This document shows, one piece after another, positions 29,478-39,732 of a stretch of 64,000 nucleotides of DNA. Numbering within the stretch: the first letter of the stretch is position 1; each line of letters begins with the position of its first letter. The position numbers and the translations under genes are program-made. The stretch comes from Psychromonas ossibalaenae ATCC BAA-1528 (GTDB lineage: Bacteria; Pseudomonadota; Gammaproteobacteria; Enterobacterales; Psychromonadaceae), in assembly GCF_000381745.1 (NCBI RefSeq), contig NZ_KB906971.1, forward strand, positions 62,001 through 126,000. The letters are read 5' to 3'. A model generated the notes under the pieces. It was not told where the DNA came from. It was given only the letters and a program-made list of their open reading frames with translations, and did no database searches.

Positions 29478-30322
29478 TGTTAAAACGCGAAACTCAAGAT
29501 AAACTTCTGCTTGCCTCAACCTGGGCGGCCGCTTCCATTACCATTGTGTTTCTATTATGGGTGGTGTGGCACATCTTAAGCAACGGGCTCTCCCATGTCA
29601 GCTGGGAATTTGTCAGCAGTGCTTATACACGTATTGGTGAAAGTTCCGGTATCTGGTCAATGATTGTCTCAACCGTTTATATGGTTGCTCTAACATTAAG
29701 CATTGCAGCCCCAGTCGGCATTATGACCGCTATTTATTTAACGGAATACGCTAAAGCCGGCAGCAAAATCGTGCAGGTGCTGCGCTTCTGTATCGAGTCA
29801 TTAGCCGGTATCCCGTCAATTGTATACGGCCTGTTTGGTATGACCTTTTTTGTTACGACTCTAGGGCTGGGCTTCTCAATTTTAGCCGGTGCCTTAACGT
29901 TATCGGTGTTAATTCTGCCGGTTATTATCCGCACCACCGAAGAAGCATTAATGGCCGTCCCCATGAGCTACCGCGAAGGCGGCTATGCATTAGGCAGCTC
30001 TAAAATTTATACCATCTGGCGTTTAATTTTACCCAGCGCCATGCCGGGTATTGTCACATCAGTCATTTTAAGTATCGGACGTGTTATTGGAGAATCAGCA
30101 CCGGTATTTTTAACCGCCGGTATGGTCACAAAAATTCCAGAGTCGGTGTTTGATTCCGGCCGCACCCTGACCGTACATTTATATAAATTAACCCAAGAAC
30201 TCTTTACCCAGCATGAATGGGATCAAGCCTATGCAACCGCAACCGTCTTGATTGTTTTAGTGCTTATCTTGAATTTAATTACAAAAATTATTGCCGCCCG
30301 TTACAACAAAGCATCACATTAA
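29477..30322 (+). CDS. pstA: PstA, phosphate ABC transporter permease
   Basis: 281 residues, six membrane helices, with [16 protein letters not shown] paralleling PstC and the coupling loop [23 protein letters not shown]. It forms the inner-membrane channel with PstC. It starts within the pstC stop codon. Confidence 0.95.
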   Translation: MLKRETQDKLLLASTWAAASITIVFLLWVVWHILSNGLSHVSWEFVSSAYTRIGESSGIWSMIVSTVYMVALTLSIAAPVGIMTAIYLTEYAKAGSKIVQVLRFCIESLAGIPSIVYGLFGMTFFVTTLGLGFSILAGALTLSVLILPVIIRTTEEALMAVPMSYREGGYALGSSKIYTIWRLILPSAMPGIVTSVILSIGRVIGESAPVFLTAGMVTKIPESVFDSGRTLTVHLYKLTQELFTQHEWDQAYATATVLIVLVLILNLITKIIAARYNKASH

Positions 30323-30332
30323 GGTCGATATT

Positions 30333-31082
30333 ATGAATAAGCTAGAAGTTAACAACCTGAATCTTTTTTACGGCGAAAACCATGCGCTCAAAGATATCTC
30401 AATTAAAATACCCAATCGTCAGGTAACAGCATTAATCGGTCCTTCCGGCTGCGGCAAATCAACGCTGCTGAGAACCCTAAACCGTATGAATGATTTAGTG
30501 CCCAATGTAACAATCAACGGTGAAGTGAAATTTGAAGACTGGGATATCTATGCCAATAATGATGTAAAGCAGCTTCGCATGCGTGTCGGTATGGTTTTTC
30601 AGAAAGCCAATCCTTTTCCCATGAGTATTTATGAAAATGTTGCTTTTGGGCTTAAAGCACAGGGCATGCGTGATAAGAAACAGCTGGATAAAATCGTTAA
30701 AGAATCACTGCGCAGCGCGGCGCTTTGGGATGAAGTACAGGATCGTCTTGATACTTCTGCACTCGGCCTGTCAGGCGGGCAGCAGCAGCGTTTATGTATT
30801 GCCCGTACCATTGCTATGGAGCCTGAAGTGATTTTAATGGATGAACCCACCAGTGCCTTAGATCCTATCGCAACCCATAAAATTGAAGAACTGATGGACG
30901 AGCTGCGTAAAAAATTCACCATTGTGATTGTCACCCACTCCATGAATCAGGCGAAACGTATTTCTGATAAAACCGCTTTTTTCTGGATGGGAGAGTTAGT
31001 TGAACACGGTGATACACAGCAGGTCTTTAACCAGCCGCAGGATAAACGTACCCAGGGTTATGTCAGCGGCGAGTTTGGTTAA
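30333..31082 (+). CDS. pstB: PstB, phosphate ABC transporter ATP-binding protein
   Basis: 249 residues: Walker [14 protein letters not shown] (about 35-47), Q-loop VFQKANPFP, signature LSGGQQQRL, Walker [14 protein letters not shown] and switch His in VTHSMNQA. The ATG at 30333 follows AAGG; the longer reading from 30291 lies inside pstA. No phoU follows, although PhoU normally couples Pst to PhoR. Confidence 0.96.
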   Translation: MNKLEVNNLNLFYGENHALKDISIKIPNRQVTALIGPSGCGKSTLLRTLNRMNDLVPNVTINGEVKFEDWDIYANNDVKQLRMRVGMVFQKANPFPMSIYENVAFGLKAQGMRDKKQLDKIVKESLRSAALWDEVQDRLDTSALGLSGGQQQRLCIARTIAMEPEVILMDEPTSALDPIATHKIEELMDELRKKFTIVIVTHSMNQAKRISDKTAFFWMGELVEHGDTQQVFNQPQDKRTQGYVSGEFG

Positions 31083-31160
31083 TAAGAAATATTAAAACCC
31101 GGTGCTTCAGGAACATCTGATTTTCTATAATAGATAAATTCCCTGCATCATAAATACAAT

Positions 31161-31190
31161 AAAAGTGCAGTCAGCAGACTGCGCTTTATA
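31161..31190 (+). terminator. Possible terminator of the pst operon
   Basis: AAAGTGCAGTC-AGCA-GACTGCGCTTT forms an 11-bp stem with one G-T wobble, but there is no real T tract, so termination is uncertain. Confidence 0.4.
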
Positions 31191-31235
31191 AGTACAAGGT
31201 AAGGCCAGTTGTATAGCGGCAGCTAAAGAGGACTG

Positions 31236-34136
31236 TTACTGATTAACATCATCCATCTCATTAAAGTACTCAACCTGCTCTTCAAGGGGCATCTTTCCCC
31301 CTCCCTCTAGTGTACTCGCGCCCAGTGTCCACATAAAGAAGCCGCCGTAACCTTCTTCATGCTGCCACTGAGTACGCTCTATATTTGTCGTTCTTTCTTC
31401 AACAAACCGGCCTTCAGGTCCCCATTGACTGTTAATGGTATTTCCCAAAACCACTTTATCTTTATCCACGTATTGGGCGTAGTTATTCATTGCAACTTTA
31501 TACAGGAAATTCTCTCCTGCGTCGTAGGCCATCACATTAAAGAAATCGAACTTGTCACTTGCAGACTGCAGTAATGGAATCACTTCACCGTGATGTGCAG
31601 AGCGCCCGGATGGTTCAACATAGGAGCAGTTTTCAGTCACTGATGAACTCAGACATGACTCAGGATCTGCACCAACATGATACGTTGTTAAAGAAAGCAG
31701 CGTATCGTGGCCAACCTCTTCATCCGCACGTATCAAGTCGATTAACGCTTCCAGATTCTCATTTTCCTGTTCAGTAATTCGAGCTGTTTTTTCAAAATCA
31801 AAATCCAAACCGTCAAGAGTGATATAATCAGCAATTTGATATGCTTCAAAGTTACATTCTTCCATCTCTACCGGCTCACCACGGCTGTCTAAACATTGAC
31901 CATTATGTATTTCATCTTCAGTCAGCCCTTTTTTATACACTGGGTACGGGGTTTTAAGAAGTTCAATTAAGCCTTCCGCAATTGCTTCACGACTTTCAGG
32001 CGTATTTAAATACCCCCATATACTTTCATAGGTCTGCCCGCCGAAGGCAACTAAGACCGCTTTTTCCGGATCATCATGTTTGAGGTGCGTCCAGGATAAA
32101 TAATTCGGCGCAAGCCAATGAGCATCATAAGCAGGTATATCAAACATGCCGTCTGAACTTATAATTGTACCGTCTTGAGTCCATTGACCAAACGCCAGCA
32201 GGTAACCGTCGCCATTGGAGTTGTTGATCGTATCGTTAAGCGGTGCCCAGGATGTCAGGTAACTGATTGAACGATCAGGATTATCAGCAAGCCCGGTACC
32301 TGGGACATGTACTTTTACTTCAATATCTGAAACTGCCGTTTTCTGCTCAACATCCTTGCTGTTAACCGCTTTGGCGTAAATGCTGTGCCCGCCTACTGAA
32401 GCTCCGATCCAGTCATACTGATAAGGTGCTTCTGTCGCTGTGTGAACTTTATTATTATTAATATAAAACTCAACATAGTCTATCTCACCTTCAAAACTGG
32501 CGACTTTAGCTGTTAAGTTGATAGTACGTCCTTCAGTATACGTTGATCCGTCTGCAGGTGATGTCAGGCTGACCACAAGATCCTGATCCGTAACTGCTAG
32601 CGGTACCGGTGTTGTTTCTGTGAAACCATTTTCTAAATCATAAGCCACTGCAGTTAATACATAAGGACCTTCTGACTGTCCCGGTACAGTTATAATATAC
32701 AGCCCCTCTTCATTGGCTTCTGTGCTCGTTGCGACAACTTCCCCGCCGAGTAATAGATCAACTTTTGCGATTTCGCTTTCTGAAGACGAAGCATCAACCG
32801 TTACCACAAACGCTTGTCCAGGGGCGATACGCTCACCGGCAGCCGGTGATAAGATACCCACTTCCGGCGGAGGTGTTACATCACACTCCCCAAGGTCGTC
32901 CCATGCACCTTCCCAGGCGTCAGGATAGTCAGGATGTCCGGTACCCGGAGCCCACACCGGATCACCACACCAGCCGAATACTTTACAGGAAAAGATTGAG
33001 CCGACATTGGAAACCTGATCTCCAACCTGATAAGGAATACCGTCCTCATACTGCGGTACAGCCCCACAACTGCCGCCGCTGCTGTCAGTTACGGTAATCG
33101 TCAGACTTGACTCAGTTGTCAACTCGGCAGCATCTACGGCTTGTGCATGAATTTCAACGGTGCCTAGCGTATCTGCAGTATAATCACAGCTGTAAGTGTC
33201 ACTCGGCGCTTCCGGATCCGGCAGTCTAGTACAGATCTCAGTATTATTTGCGTAAAAAGTCACTGAAACAAGGTCATCATCGGCATCAGTTACCTGTGCA
33301 GATACCTCAAGCTGATCAGAAAGCTTATGGCTGCTTTGGTCTGCCGGGCTTAAAAAGTTTATGATCGGCGGATTAACAGGAACTTCAGAAGAGGTAACTT
33401 CAACATCCACAGACTGCTGTTCAATATTCTCGCCTGCCTCATTAAAAGCTATCACAGTGATAACCGCTTCTCCGGCAGCAGTCGGCGTCCAGCTGTGTGT
33501 GTATACCTCTTTATCGTCTTCTATCTGCTGCTCAGAAATCCGCTCATTTTGTGCCCAGAACTCTACTTTAACAGCATCTTCACCAGTTACCTGTGCTGAA
33601 ATATCAACAGCTTCAGAAATCGGCAGTTCAGCACCGGACTGAGGTGATAAAATAGTCACTTCAACATCACTCGGTGTACCGTCTTCCTGAGTGATAACCT
33701 TAACAGACTCTTCAAACGCGCTGATATCAGCTATTTGTCCGCCGAAAGCAACGGTCAGCGTAAATGACTCACCCGGCTGCAGTGTATGATCAACCCAGTC
33801 ATCTTCTGAAAACTTAATTTCCACATCATGCACAACACCGCTACTGCCCGGAGCATGTTTAACGGCCAATGTCGGATAGCTAAGAGCAGTAGATTTCCAT
33901 CTGACATCCGACGTTGACTGATCCAGCACAAACTGCACTACCGCATCCATTAAATCTACCTCAACATTATCACTGTTGAGTAAGTTAATATCATAAGTGC
34001 TCCAATACTGACCTTCACTCTGCGCTTCAACCTCAGTATTAAATTCACTGGCAACAACACTTGCTATAGGAGAAAGAGCAAAACCAAGGCTGAAAAGACC
34101 GATACCGATATTTCTGCCGACACTTCTTTTAAACAT
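31236..34136 (-). CDS. Secreted multidomain GH18 chitinase
   Basis: 966 residues from the ATG at 34136 (AAGGTG six bases upstream; a TTG at 34151 is less likely). After a signal peptide come an N-terminal beta domain (about 30-150, CBM-like), several Ig-like/bacterial cadherin-like repeats (PSDVEVTILSPQSGAE…, INFLSPADQSSHKL…, VSLTSPADGSTY…), a CBM5/12-type chitin-binding module (YEDGIPYQVGDQVSN … GWCGD) near residue 370-420, and a C-terminal GH18 barrel with the catalytic DGLDFDFE. It hydrolyses chitin outside the cell. The domain order resembles Vibrio/Shewanella extracellular chitinases. Confidence 0.92.
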   Translation of the reverse strand: MFKRSVGRNIGIGLFSLGFALSPIASVVASEFNTEVEAQSEGQYWSTYDINLLNSDNVEVDLMDAVVQFVLDQSTSDVRWKSTALSYPTLAVKHAPGSSGVVHDVEIKFSEDDWVDHTLQPGESFTLTVAFGGQIADISAFEESVKVITQEDGTPSDVEVTILSPQSGAELPISEAVDISAQVTGEDAVKVEFWAQNERISEQQIEDDKEVYTHSWTPTAAGEAVITVIAFNEAGENIEQQSVDVEVTSSEVPVNPPIINFLSPADQSSHKLSDQLEVSAQVTDADDDLVSVTFYANNTEICTRLPDPEAPSDTYSCDYTADTLGTVEIHAQAVDAAELTTESSLTITVTDSSGGSCGAVPQYEDGIPYQVGDQVSNVGSIFSCKVFGWCGDPVWAPGTGHPDYPDAWEGAWDDLGECDVTPPPEVGILSPAAGERIAPGQAFVVTVDASSSESEIAKVDLLLGGEVVATSTEANEEGLYIITVPGQSEGPYVLTAVAYDLENGFTETTPVPLAVTDQDLVVSLTSPADGSTYTEGRTINLTAKVASFEGEIDYVEFYINNNKVHTATEAPYQYDWIGASVGGHSIYAKAVNSKDVEQKTAVSDIEVKVHVPGTGLADNPDRSISYLTSWAPLNDTINNSNGDGYLLAFGQWTQDGTIISSDGMFDIPAYDAHWLAPNYLSWTHLKHDDPEKAVLVAFGGQTYESIWGYLNTPESREAIAEGLIELLKTPYPVYKKGLTEDEIHNGQCLDSRGEPVEMEECNFEAYQIADYITLDGLDFDFEKTARITEQENENLEALIDLIRADEEVGHDTLLSLTTYHVGADPESCLSSSVTENCSYVEPSGRSAHHGEVIPLLQSASDKFDFFNVMAYDAGENFLYKVAMNNYAQYVDKDKVVLGNTINSQWGPEGRFVEERTTNIERTQWQHEEGYGGFFMWTLGASTLEGGGKMPLEEQVEYFNEMDDVNQ

Positions 34137-34192
34137 AAAATTCACCTTCAATAGTTCTTACAAAAAATTAATAAACCTACAATTCCAGCTGT

Positions 34193-34209
34193 CACTTTAA
34201 TATAAAGTG
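34193..34209. promoter_or_regulatory. Inverted repeat upstream of the chitinase gene
   Basis: CACTTTAATATAAAGTG has 7-bp arms and lies about 57 bp before the chitinase ATG. It could be an operator; no specific regulator is recognised. Confidence 0.3.
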
Positions 34210-34429
34210 CATTTGAAACAGGTTTAATGAAGACACTTTACCCTTTATATCAACAGCTTATAAGTGATAAGTAGTGAAAGGATGTGAATTGTTGTGATAC
34301 TAGAAAATAGTGCCCCCTTTGCCGCCTGAACGCATGTTTTTCGACAGATTAACTTTTTGTAATACTCCCTCCACCTTTTTGACATGTGCCCCCAAGTAAA
34401 CTTCAGTCATCAATCACGAGGAGATAAAT

Positions 34430-34984
34430 ATGAAACTAAATAAATTAAACAAACTAATCTGTGCTGCCGGCGCGCTTACTTCTTTTACAGCAGCCGCCGA
34501 CAATGATGCGCTTTCACAGCTGGCATTAAAACGCGCCAGTTTCACCATGGAGCAGGCCGTTGAAAAAGTAAGCTGTGACTATCCCGGACAAATAGCCGAA
34601 TTTGCAGTCGATGACCATAGAGGACAAAGCGCCTATCAAATAAAAGTGCTTAACCTGCTGAAAGAAGAGAAATATAAGCTGTACTTAAGCACAGAAGACG
34701 GATCCTTACTCAAAGAGAAAAGCAGCAGTTTTAAAACACTGGGTTTCAACAGCTTAGACGATGATGATTATCAGGCTCTGCAGGAACTGCAGGTATCAGA
34801 ATTCAATCTGCAGTCCACAATTGCCATGGTCAGTGAAAAATACAATGCAGAAATTGTGGAGTTTGAATTAGAAAATGAAAAAGGCATTACTTTCTACAAA
34901 TTCAAATTATTGGATCAGCACAGCCGCCAGCATGTTTATGTCGATGTTAAAACAGGTGAGATGAACAACATTATAAAAAGCTAA
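34430..34984 (+). CDS. Periplasmic protein with two PepSY-like domains
   Basis: 184 residues with a short signal-like N-terminus. Two repeats of about 65 residues follow: FTMEQAVEKVSCDYPGQIAEFAVDD… and FNLQSTIAMVSEKYNAEIVEFELEN…, each ending YKLYLSTEDG/HVYVDVKTGE, the PepSY pattern. Such proteins are thought to inhibit proteases or bind the envelope. GAGGAG precedes the ATG. The stop lies only five bases from the convergent macrodomain gene. Confidence 0.8.
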   Translation: MKLNKLNKLICAAGALTSFTAAADNDALSQLALKRASFTMEQAVEKVSCDYPGQIAEFAVDDHRGQSAYQIKVLNLLKEEKYKLYLSTEDGSLLKEKSSSFKTLGFNSLDDDDYQALQELQVSEFNLQSTIAMVSEKYNAEIVEFELENEKGITFYKFKLLDQHSRQHVYVDVKTGEMNNIIKS

Positions 34985-34989
34985 GCATG

Positions 34990-35508
34990 TTAAGGCAAAA
35001 TACTATTTTCTGCATCCAGCCAGACGCTAAGCATCTGCTTATCCGCCAGGCAGATATAGATTGTTAATTGTTTAAATTCTTCACGGGAGCAGGCAGCCAG
35101 CGCCGTCTCGGCGGCCTCCCGATGAGGATAACCGTACACACCGCAGGATATAGCAGGAAAAGCGATACTGCGGCAGTGATTCTTAAGCGCTAAACGCAGC
35201 GAGCTTAAATAAGCACACTGCAGCAGTTCTTTCGGATTCGTTACCTGTTGATAAACAGGCCCCACGGTATGAATAACATATCGGCAGTGCAGACGGCCGG
35301 CGGCGGTTATTCGAGCTTGCCCCGTTGGGCAGCGGATGCCGTTAACCTCTTTGACTTTGCGGCACGCTTCTAATAAAGCAGGACCGGCAGCCCGGTGAAC
35401 TGCACCGTCAACGCCTCCTCCTCCGAGCATTTGCGGATTAGCTGCATTAACAATTGCGTCAACGTCAGATTTTGTTATATCGCTTTCGATCACAAATATA
35501 TTTTTCAT
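34990..35508 (-). CDS. ymdB: Macrodomain O-acetyl-ADP-ribose deacetylase (YmdB type)
   Basis: 172 residues, one macrodomain. [27 protein letters not shown] holds the ADP-ribose pocket (Asn and the Gly loop), with YVIHTVGP and [17 protein letters not shown]. It removes O-acetyl from OAADPr or ADP-ribose from proteins, and in E. coli YmdB also tunes RNase III. It is monocistronic here. Confidence 0.92.
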   Translation of the reverse strand: MKNIFVIESDITKSDVDAIVNAANPQMLGGGGVDGAVHRAAGPALLEACRKVKEVNGIRCPTGQARITAAGRLHCRYVIHTVGPVYQQVTNPKELLQCAYLSSLRLALKNHCRSIAFPAISCGVYGYPHREAAETALAACSREEFKQLTIYICLADKQMLSVWLDAENSILP

Positions 35509-35720
35509 CTGTTTTTATTCCCAGCCACAAGCACTTAAATATCAATATAAGCAAAATTGAATTGTCTATAAAACAGTCTTACAATTTCTATGGCGTTCTG
35601 TTAGAAAAAGTGGTGATGGTTATAATAATTCCGTATCCGTTTGTTTAGCTCAAGTATAGATAAACTGACTTATTTAACTGATGAATATCCCAAATAATTC
35701 AAGGGGAATGGAGCAGAGTT

Positions 35721-36479
35721 ATGAAGGTAATATTTATTGCAGTCATTTTATTTTATACAAACCTTGTTTTTGCCCAGGTACAGTTAAAAATATGCACAGA
35801 TGCAAGCACTTGGTATCCCTTTACTTTTGAAAAAGATGGAATATCAAAAGGTATTCATATTGATCTTGTTAAACAGGCCTGTGAAAAATTAAACTGGCGA
35901 TGCTCATTTAAACCTTTACCCTGGAAGAGATGTCTGCAGGAAAGCTTTCAAGGTAAATATGACGCAATCGTTTCGGCCTCTTACACAGGGCAAAGGGCCA
36001 AACACTTGTACTACCCGGAAATAATAGTGCCGGGCGTAAAAAAATCAAAGTGGCGAATTACTCAGCTAGAGTACATCGTTGTTACACACCCAAGTCTTAA
36101 ATATAAATTTACTGGCGATCTTAGTACTTTACCCAAGCCGATTAGGGCTCCCTTAGGTTACTCCATCGTGGATGACCTTAGAGAAAAAGGGATTGAGGTT
36201 TTAACGGATCAAAAAGCTGAGACTAATTTTATCAAGGTGATTAAAGCCAAACGCGGTTCAATCATCAGCCCCCATGGGACTGCTAAGCTTCTTATTGATA
36301 AATTTAATTTAGATGCATCAACCCAAATTCATGAAAAACCAATTGCATCAAAGTCATATTTTATGCCCTTTTCTAAAAAAACAAAGGCTCTTCAGAAGCA
36401 GCGTATCGAAATATGGAAAACAATTATTTCGATACGAGAAAATCAAGAACTCTATAATAAGATAATATCGAGTTATTAA
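35721..36479 (+). CDS. Orphan periplasmic solute-binding protein (SBP family 3)
   Basis: 252 residues with a signal peptide (MKVIFIAVILFYTNLVFA). ICTDASTWYPFTF begins the mature SBP_bac_3 domain, with GIHIDLVKQAC and the PWKRCLQ motif shared by the other two copies in this region. There is no permease or ATPase gene nearby, so it may serve a distant ABC transporter or a sensor. Ligand unknown, amino-acid-like by family. Confidence 0.82.
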   Translation: MKVIFIAVILFYTNLVFAQVQLKICTDASTWYPFTFEKDGISKGIHIDLVKQACEKLNWRCSFKPLPWKRCLQESFQGKYDAIVSASYTGQRAKHLYYPEIIVPGVKKSKWRITQLEYIVVTHPSLKYKFTGDLSTLPKPIRAPLGYSIVDDLREKGIEVLTDQKAETNFIKVIKAKRGSIISPHGTAKLLIDKFNLDASTQIHEKPIASKSYFMPFSKKTKALQKQRIEIWKTIISIRENQELYNKIISSY

Positions 36480-36587
36480 GAAAAAAATAATAAGCTTCAC
36501 GGTTCGCTTTTAGGAAAAACGAAACTAAAAGTGTTCAATATTCCGGGGGGCAGAATAGATTACAATTTCAGCCAATGACGCTGTTAT

Positions 36588-36983
36588 TTATCCACCGACA
36601 CCTGAAGCAATCTTATTTCCTGAGTCAATTTCTTTAATAAAAAACAAGATATCTCCTCTGTGTAACTTAATATGTGCACTGTAATTTTTTCCCGGCTCTA
36701 CAAAGGCGGTTACCTTGGCTGAAGCCGTGCTGGTTCCTCTATTGCTGTATTTGTAATAACTGAGATCAAATACATGGGTACCAGACTCAATACTGATCGC
36801 TTCTTGATATGGAAAATGATCATAATCTAATACCTTTCCATTGACAGCTTCAAATGCAACGCTCCCATTATTGTACGTTCCAATAATTGTTGCAGCGTTA
36901 TCTGTATCAAAATCATCGGGAAGATTATAAGAAGAGCAGCCCTGCAGGATAAGCAGCAGTATAAAGGCAAATATTTTGTTCAC
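36588..36983 (-). CDS. Small lipoprotein, unknown function
   Basis: 131 residues from a GTG at 36983 with AAGGAG five bases upstream; the longer reading from 37043 is not needed. Signal peptide NKIFAFILLLILQGC ends in lipobox LQGC, so Cys lipidation is expected. The mature protein is beta-rich (IIGTYNNGSVAFEAVNGK) and ends in Gly residues. No family recognised. Confidence 0.7.
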   Translation of the reverse strand: MNKIFAFILLLILQGCSSYNLPDDFDTDNAATIIGTYNNGSVAFEAVNGKVLDYDHFPYQEAISIESGTHVFDLSYYKYSNRGTSTASAKVTAFVEPGKNYSAHIKLHRGDILFFIKEIDSGNKIASGVGG

Positions 36984-37788
36984 AAAAACTCCTTTTAATA
37001 ATAAGCATGATGAGTTCAAACACCGACAACACATCACAAACAAGACAATAGTTTATAACAAATTAGACACAAATACACAGTAATTTATTATCGTAAAAGG
37101 CAAGAATAAGTCCAAAAAAGGCATATAAAACACTAAAACTAGGTAGAAACCAACAAAACAACTTAAATTCAAAAAGTTACAGGTGCAAAAAAACATCCTG
37201 CCGCAGTCAGCTATTGTAGGCTACAGCAATGTTTTTGTTGACCTTTTTTCGATTGCGACACGAACTTTAAGTAATTAATTTATCAACGGGATTTATGACT
37301 GGAAATAATTTTTTGCAGGTGGACAAAAAACAACCAGACAATCAAAATAACCGGTTTCAACAAAACCGCCCTCCTTCGCAGAAATCAATTATTAAAAGTC
37401 ATTTAGGTGAAAAAGGCTGAGTTTATCTTTTGAGTAAGGGGCAAAATCTAATGGTAGATCTATCACATGATAATTTATTGTTCGCCGCTTTCAGGATAAC
37501 TACAAAGTGAATAAGACTCACCCGCCCACTTTTCTATTCAAAAGGAAAACAGCCGCATGGCATTTTCATAGTCAAATATCTCAAATACGTTGATCTTGAA
37601 AGCATAACTTCAACTGCTAACTGTTTCTATTAATTCAATATCTCTAAGATTAACCACCATAAAAAATGCTTTTCCTTAACAATTCTTCCCCTGACCTTAA
37701 CTGTTCGCTAACCTGCATTTTTAGACTTGCATAAATACTGTTGTTTCTGAGCTATGCTTAGAGAGTTAAAGTAATTAAGGAGTCTATT
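36984..37788. other. Long gap without recognisable genes
   Basis: About 800 bp, AT-rich, no convincing ORF with a ribosome site, no long repeat and no clear RNA gene. It holds the promoters of the lipoprotein (leftward) and the SBP gene (rightward, with AAGGAG at 37777-37782). Confidence 0.4.
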
Positions 37789-38547
37789 GTGAAAATATTC
37801 CTAACCTGCCTGCTGCTCATACTGACGGTTGAAGTTCACAGTGAGACTTTCCGTATTGCCACAGGTGAATTTACCCCCTATTGTTCCAGTGTTGCCAAAC
37901 ACAAAGGGTTTGCCAGTCATGTGGTGAGCGAAGCTTTTGCCCGCCAAGGGCATAAGGTGGAATTTTATTTTTTGCCCTGGAAACGAGCGCTTGCACAGAC
38001 CCAGAGCGGAAATTTTGACGCAACCAGCTGGTGGGCTTTCAATGAGCAAAGAGGCGAGAATTTTCATTATAGTGAGAAGCTTTTAGAAGCCCATATTCAT
38101 TTTTTTTACGTAATAAGCCATCGCCCGGATTTTGACTGGAAGACAGTGGATGACCTTAGCGGATATCGGATAGGTAAAACTCGCGGTTACTTTACCTCCG
38201 ACACACTTGAAGCCGCTAATAAAGATGGCAAAGTGACATTCATTACAGTGAATGATGATGAACAAAATTTCAGACTGCTGCTTTACGGACGTACCGATCT
38301 GTTTCCTGTTAATATTGTTACTGGACTTGAGCTGCTGAGAACAAAATTTGCTCCAAATATTATCCATCAAGTCACTTTTCATCCTAGGCCGATGAACTCC
38401 CGCCCGGGCTTTCTATTGTTTCCCAAAACCAATAAACGTTCACAGGAGATCATGCGTATTTTCAATGCAGGATTAGAGTCACTTCGTGCAGACGGTACCT
38501 ACGATAATATGTTTGATAACCTGTTATCAGGGTATTATTCTCAATAA
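37789..38547 (+). CDS. Orphan periplasmic solute-binding protein (SBP family 3)
   Basis: 252 residues from a GTG with AAGGAGTC upstream. Signal peptide MKIFLTCLLLILTVEVHS; the mature part begins TFRIATGEFTPYC and contains FYFLPWKRALAQTQSG, DDLSGYRIGKTRGYF and GLELLRTKF. It is a paralogue of the proteins at 35721 and 38665. No transport partners nearby. Confidence 0.82.
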   Translation: MKIFLTCLLLILTVEVHSETFRIATGEFTPYCSSVAKHKGFASHVVSEAFARQGHKVEFYFLPWKRALAQTQSGNFDATSWWAFNEQRGENFHYSEKLLEAHIHFFYVISHRPDFDWKTVDDLSGYRIGKTRGYFTSDTLEAANKDGKVTFITVNDDEQNFRLLLYGRTDLFPVNIVTGLELLRTKFAPNIIHQVTFHPRPMNSRPGFLLFPKTNKRSQEIMRIFNAGLESLRADGTYDNMFDNLLSGYYSQ

Positions 38548-38664
38548 ATAGTGTCTGCCCATATGAATTAATAATTCAATAAGGCTGATGTAAACATTTA
38601 AGCAATGAAACTGCTCTACAGGCTCAACAGAATAGAGTTATACACTACAATTGAAGCCCGGCTT

Positions 38665-39417
38665 ATGAAAAAACTGTTATTGAGTTATTTATTACTGTTT
38701 ACATTTTCTCCTGCCATGCCCGCCGTAGAGTCTATAACTCTTGCCATAGGAGATTGGGAACCATATACGTCCAGCAGAGATAAAAAAGGTAAAGTGCTGG
38801 AGCTTGTGGTTGAGGAAGCTTTTGAACTGGAAGACATTCACGTTGAATATGAACATTTCCCCTGGAAAAGAAGCTTTGAATATAGCCGTGTAGGCAGATT
38901 TCACGGAACATTCCCATGGTACAGAACCAAACAAAGGGAAACCGATTTTTATATAAATAACGAACCGATACTTGTAGAGAAAACCGTTTTTTTTCACTTA
39001 AAGAATTCAACGTTTGACTGGTCAGATTTTGATGATTTAGAAAAATACCGGATAGGAGGCACTGTTGGATATTCCATTACACGGATGCTTGAGGGTTACG
39101 GTATAGACGTGGAATATGTGGGAAAGGAAGATTTAAATTATAAGAAAATTCTCTCATCCAGAATTGATATTTATCCAAACGCTCTTAATGTCGGATATTA
39201 TCAGATAGAAATGTTATTTGATGATGTTGAATCAACCCGTTTTACTCATCACCCCAAAACATTAAATGAACAATCCTATTATATGCTGTTTAATAAAGAC
39301 CTTCCTAATGTAGAAGAACTGGCTGATAAACTAGATTCTGGACTGAGAAAACTCAAGGACAGCGGCAGGTATGATGCGATTCTTTCTGCATTCGATTCTA
39401 AAATACCGATTCAATAA
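38665..39417 (+). CDS. Orphan periplasmic solute-binding protein (SBP family 3)
   Basis: 250 residues from the ATG at 38665, which begins a clear signal peptide (MKKLLLSYLLLFTFSPAMPA); 20 upstream residues read from 38605 are unlikely. ITLAIGDWEPYTSSRD, FPWKRSFEYSR and YRIGGTVGYSITRMLEGYG match the neighbouring paralogue. It follows 37789 by 118 bp and may share its transcript. Confidence 0.82.
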   Translation: MKKLLLSYLLLFTFSPAMPAVESITLAIGDWEPYTSSRDKKGKVLELVVEEAFELEDIHVEYEHFPWKRSFEYSRVGRFHGTFPWYRTKQRETDFYINNEPILVEKTVFFHLKNSTFDWSDFDDLEKYRIGGTVGYSITRMLEGYGIDVEYVGKEDLNYKKILSSRIDIYPNALNVGYYQIEMLFDDVESTRFTHHPKTLNEQSYYMLFNKDLPNVEELADKLDSGLRKLKDSGRYDAILSAFDSKIPIQ

Positions 39418-39732
39418 GACTGATCTACACAGCAAAAATAGTACAAAATCCGCAACTGTACATTTACATATTAAAATCCATACACGGCACTTTTCTCAAT
39501 TCAATATTTTGTATCTATTTTCAAATCTTTGCCTGTATTTTTTTAGTGAAAACTGCTATTTTCTTGCGGTATATCTATGCAGGTTATCGTTATTGTGCAC
39601 AAATCATCAGTCATGTTTTGCGTTTAGTTTCGATATACCAAGCTTTTCAAGCTCATCTCAATAAGCCGACAGTCCCCGAGCATCTGTTAAACAGGGGGAT
39701 TATTCCCCCCCCCTAATACCCAGAGCTCTTAG

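Noticed and set aside
32729-33097. ORF opposite the chitinase gene
   Set aside because: Shadow of a repetitive coding sequence.
39694-39710. GGGGGATTATTCCCCC hairpin
   Set aside because: Good stem but no T tract in either direction; a terminator for the Usp gene is possible but not supported.
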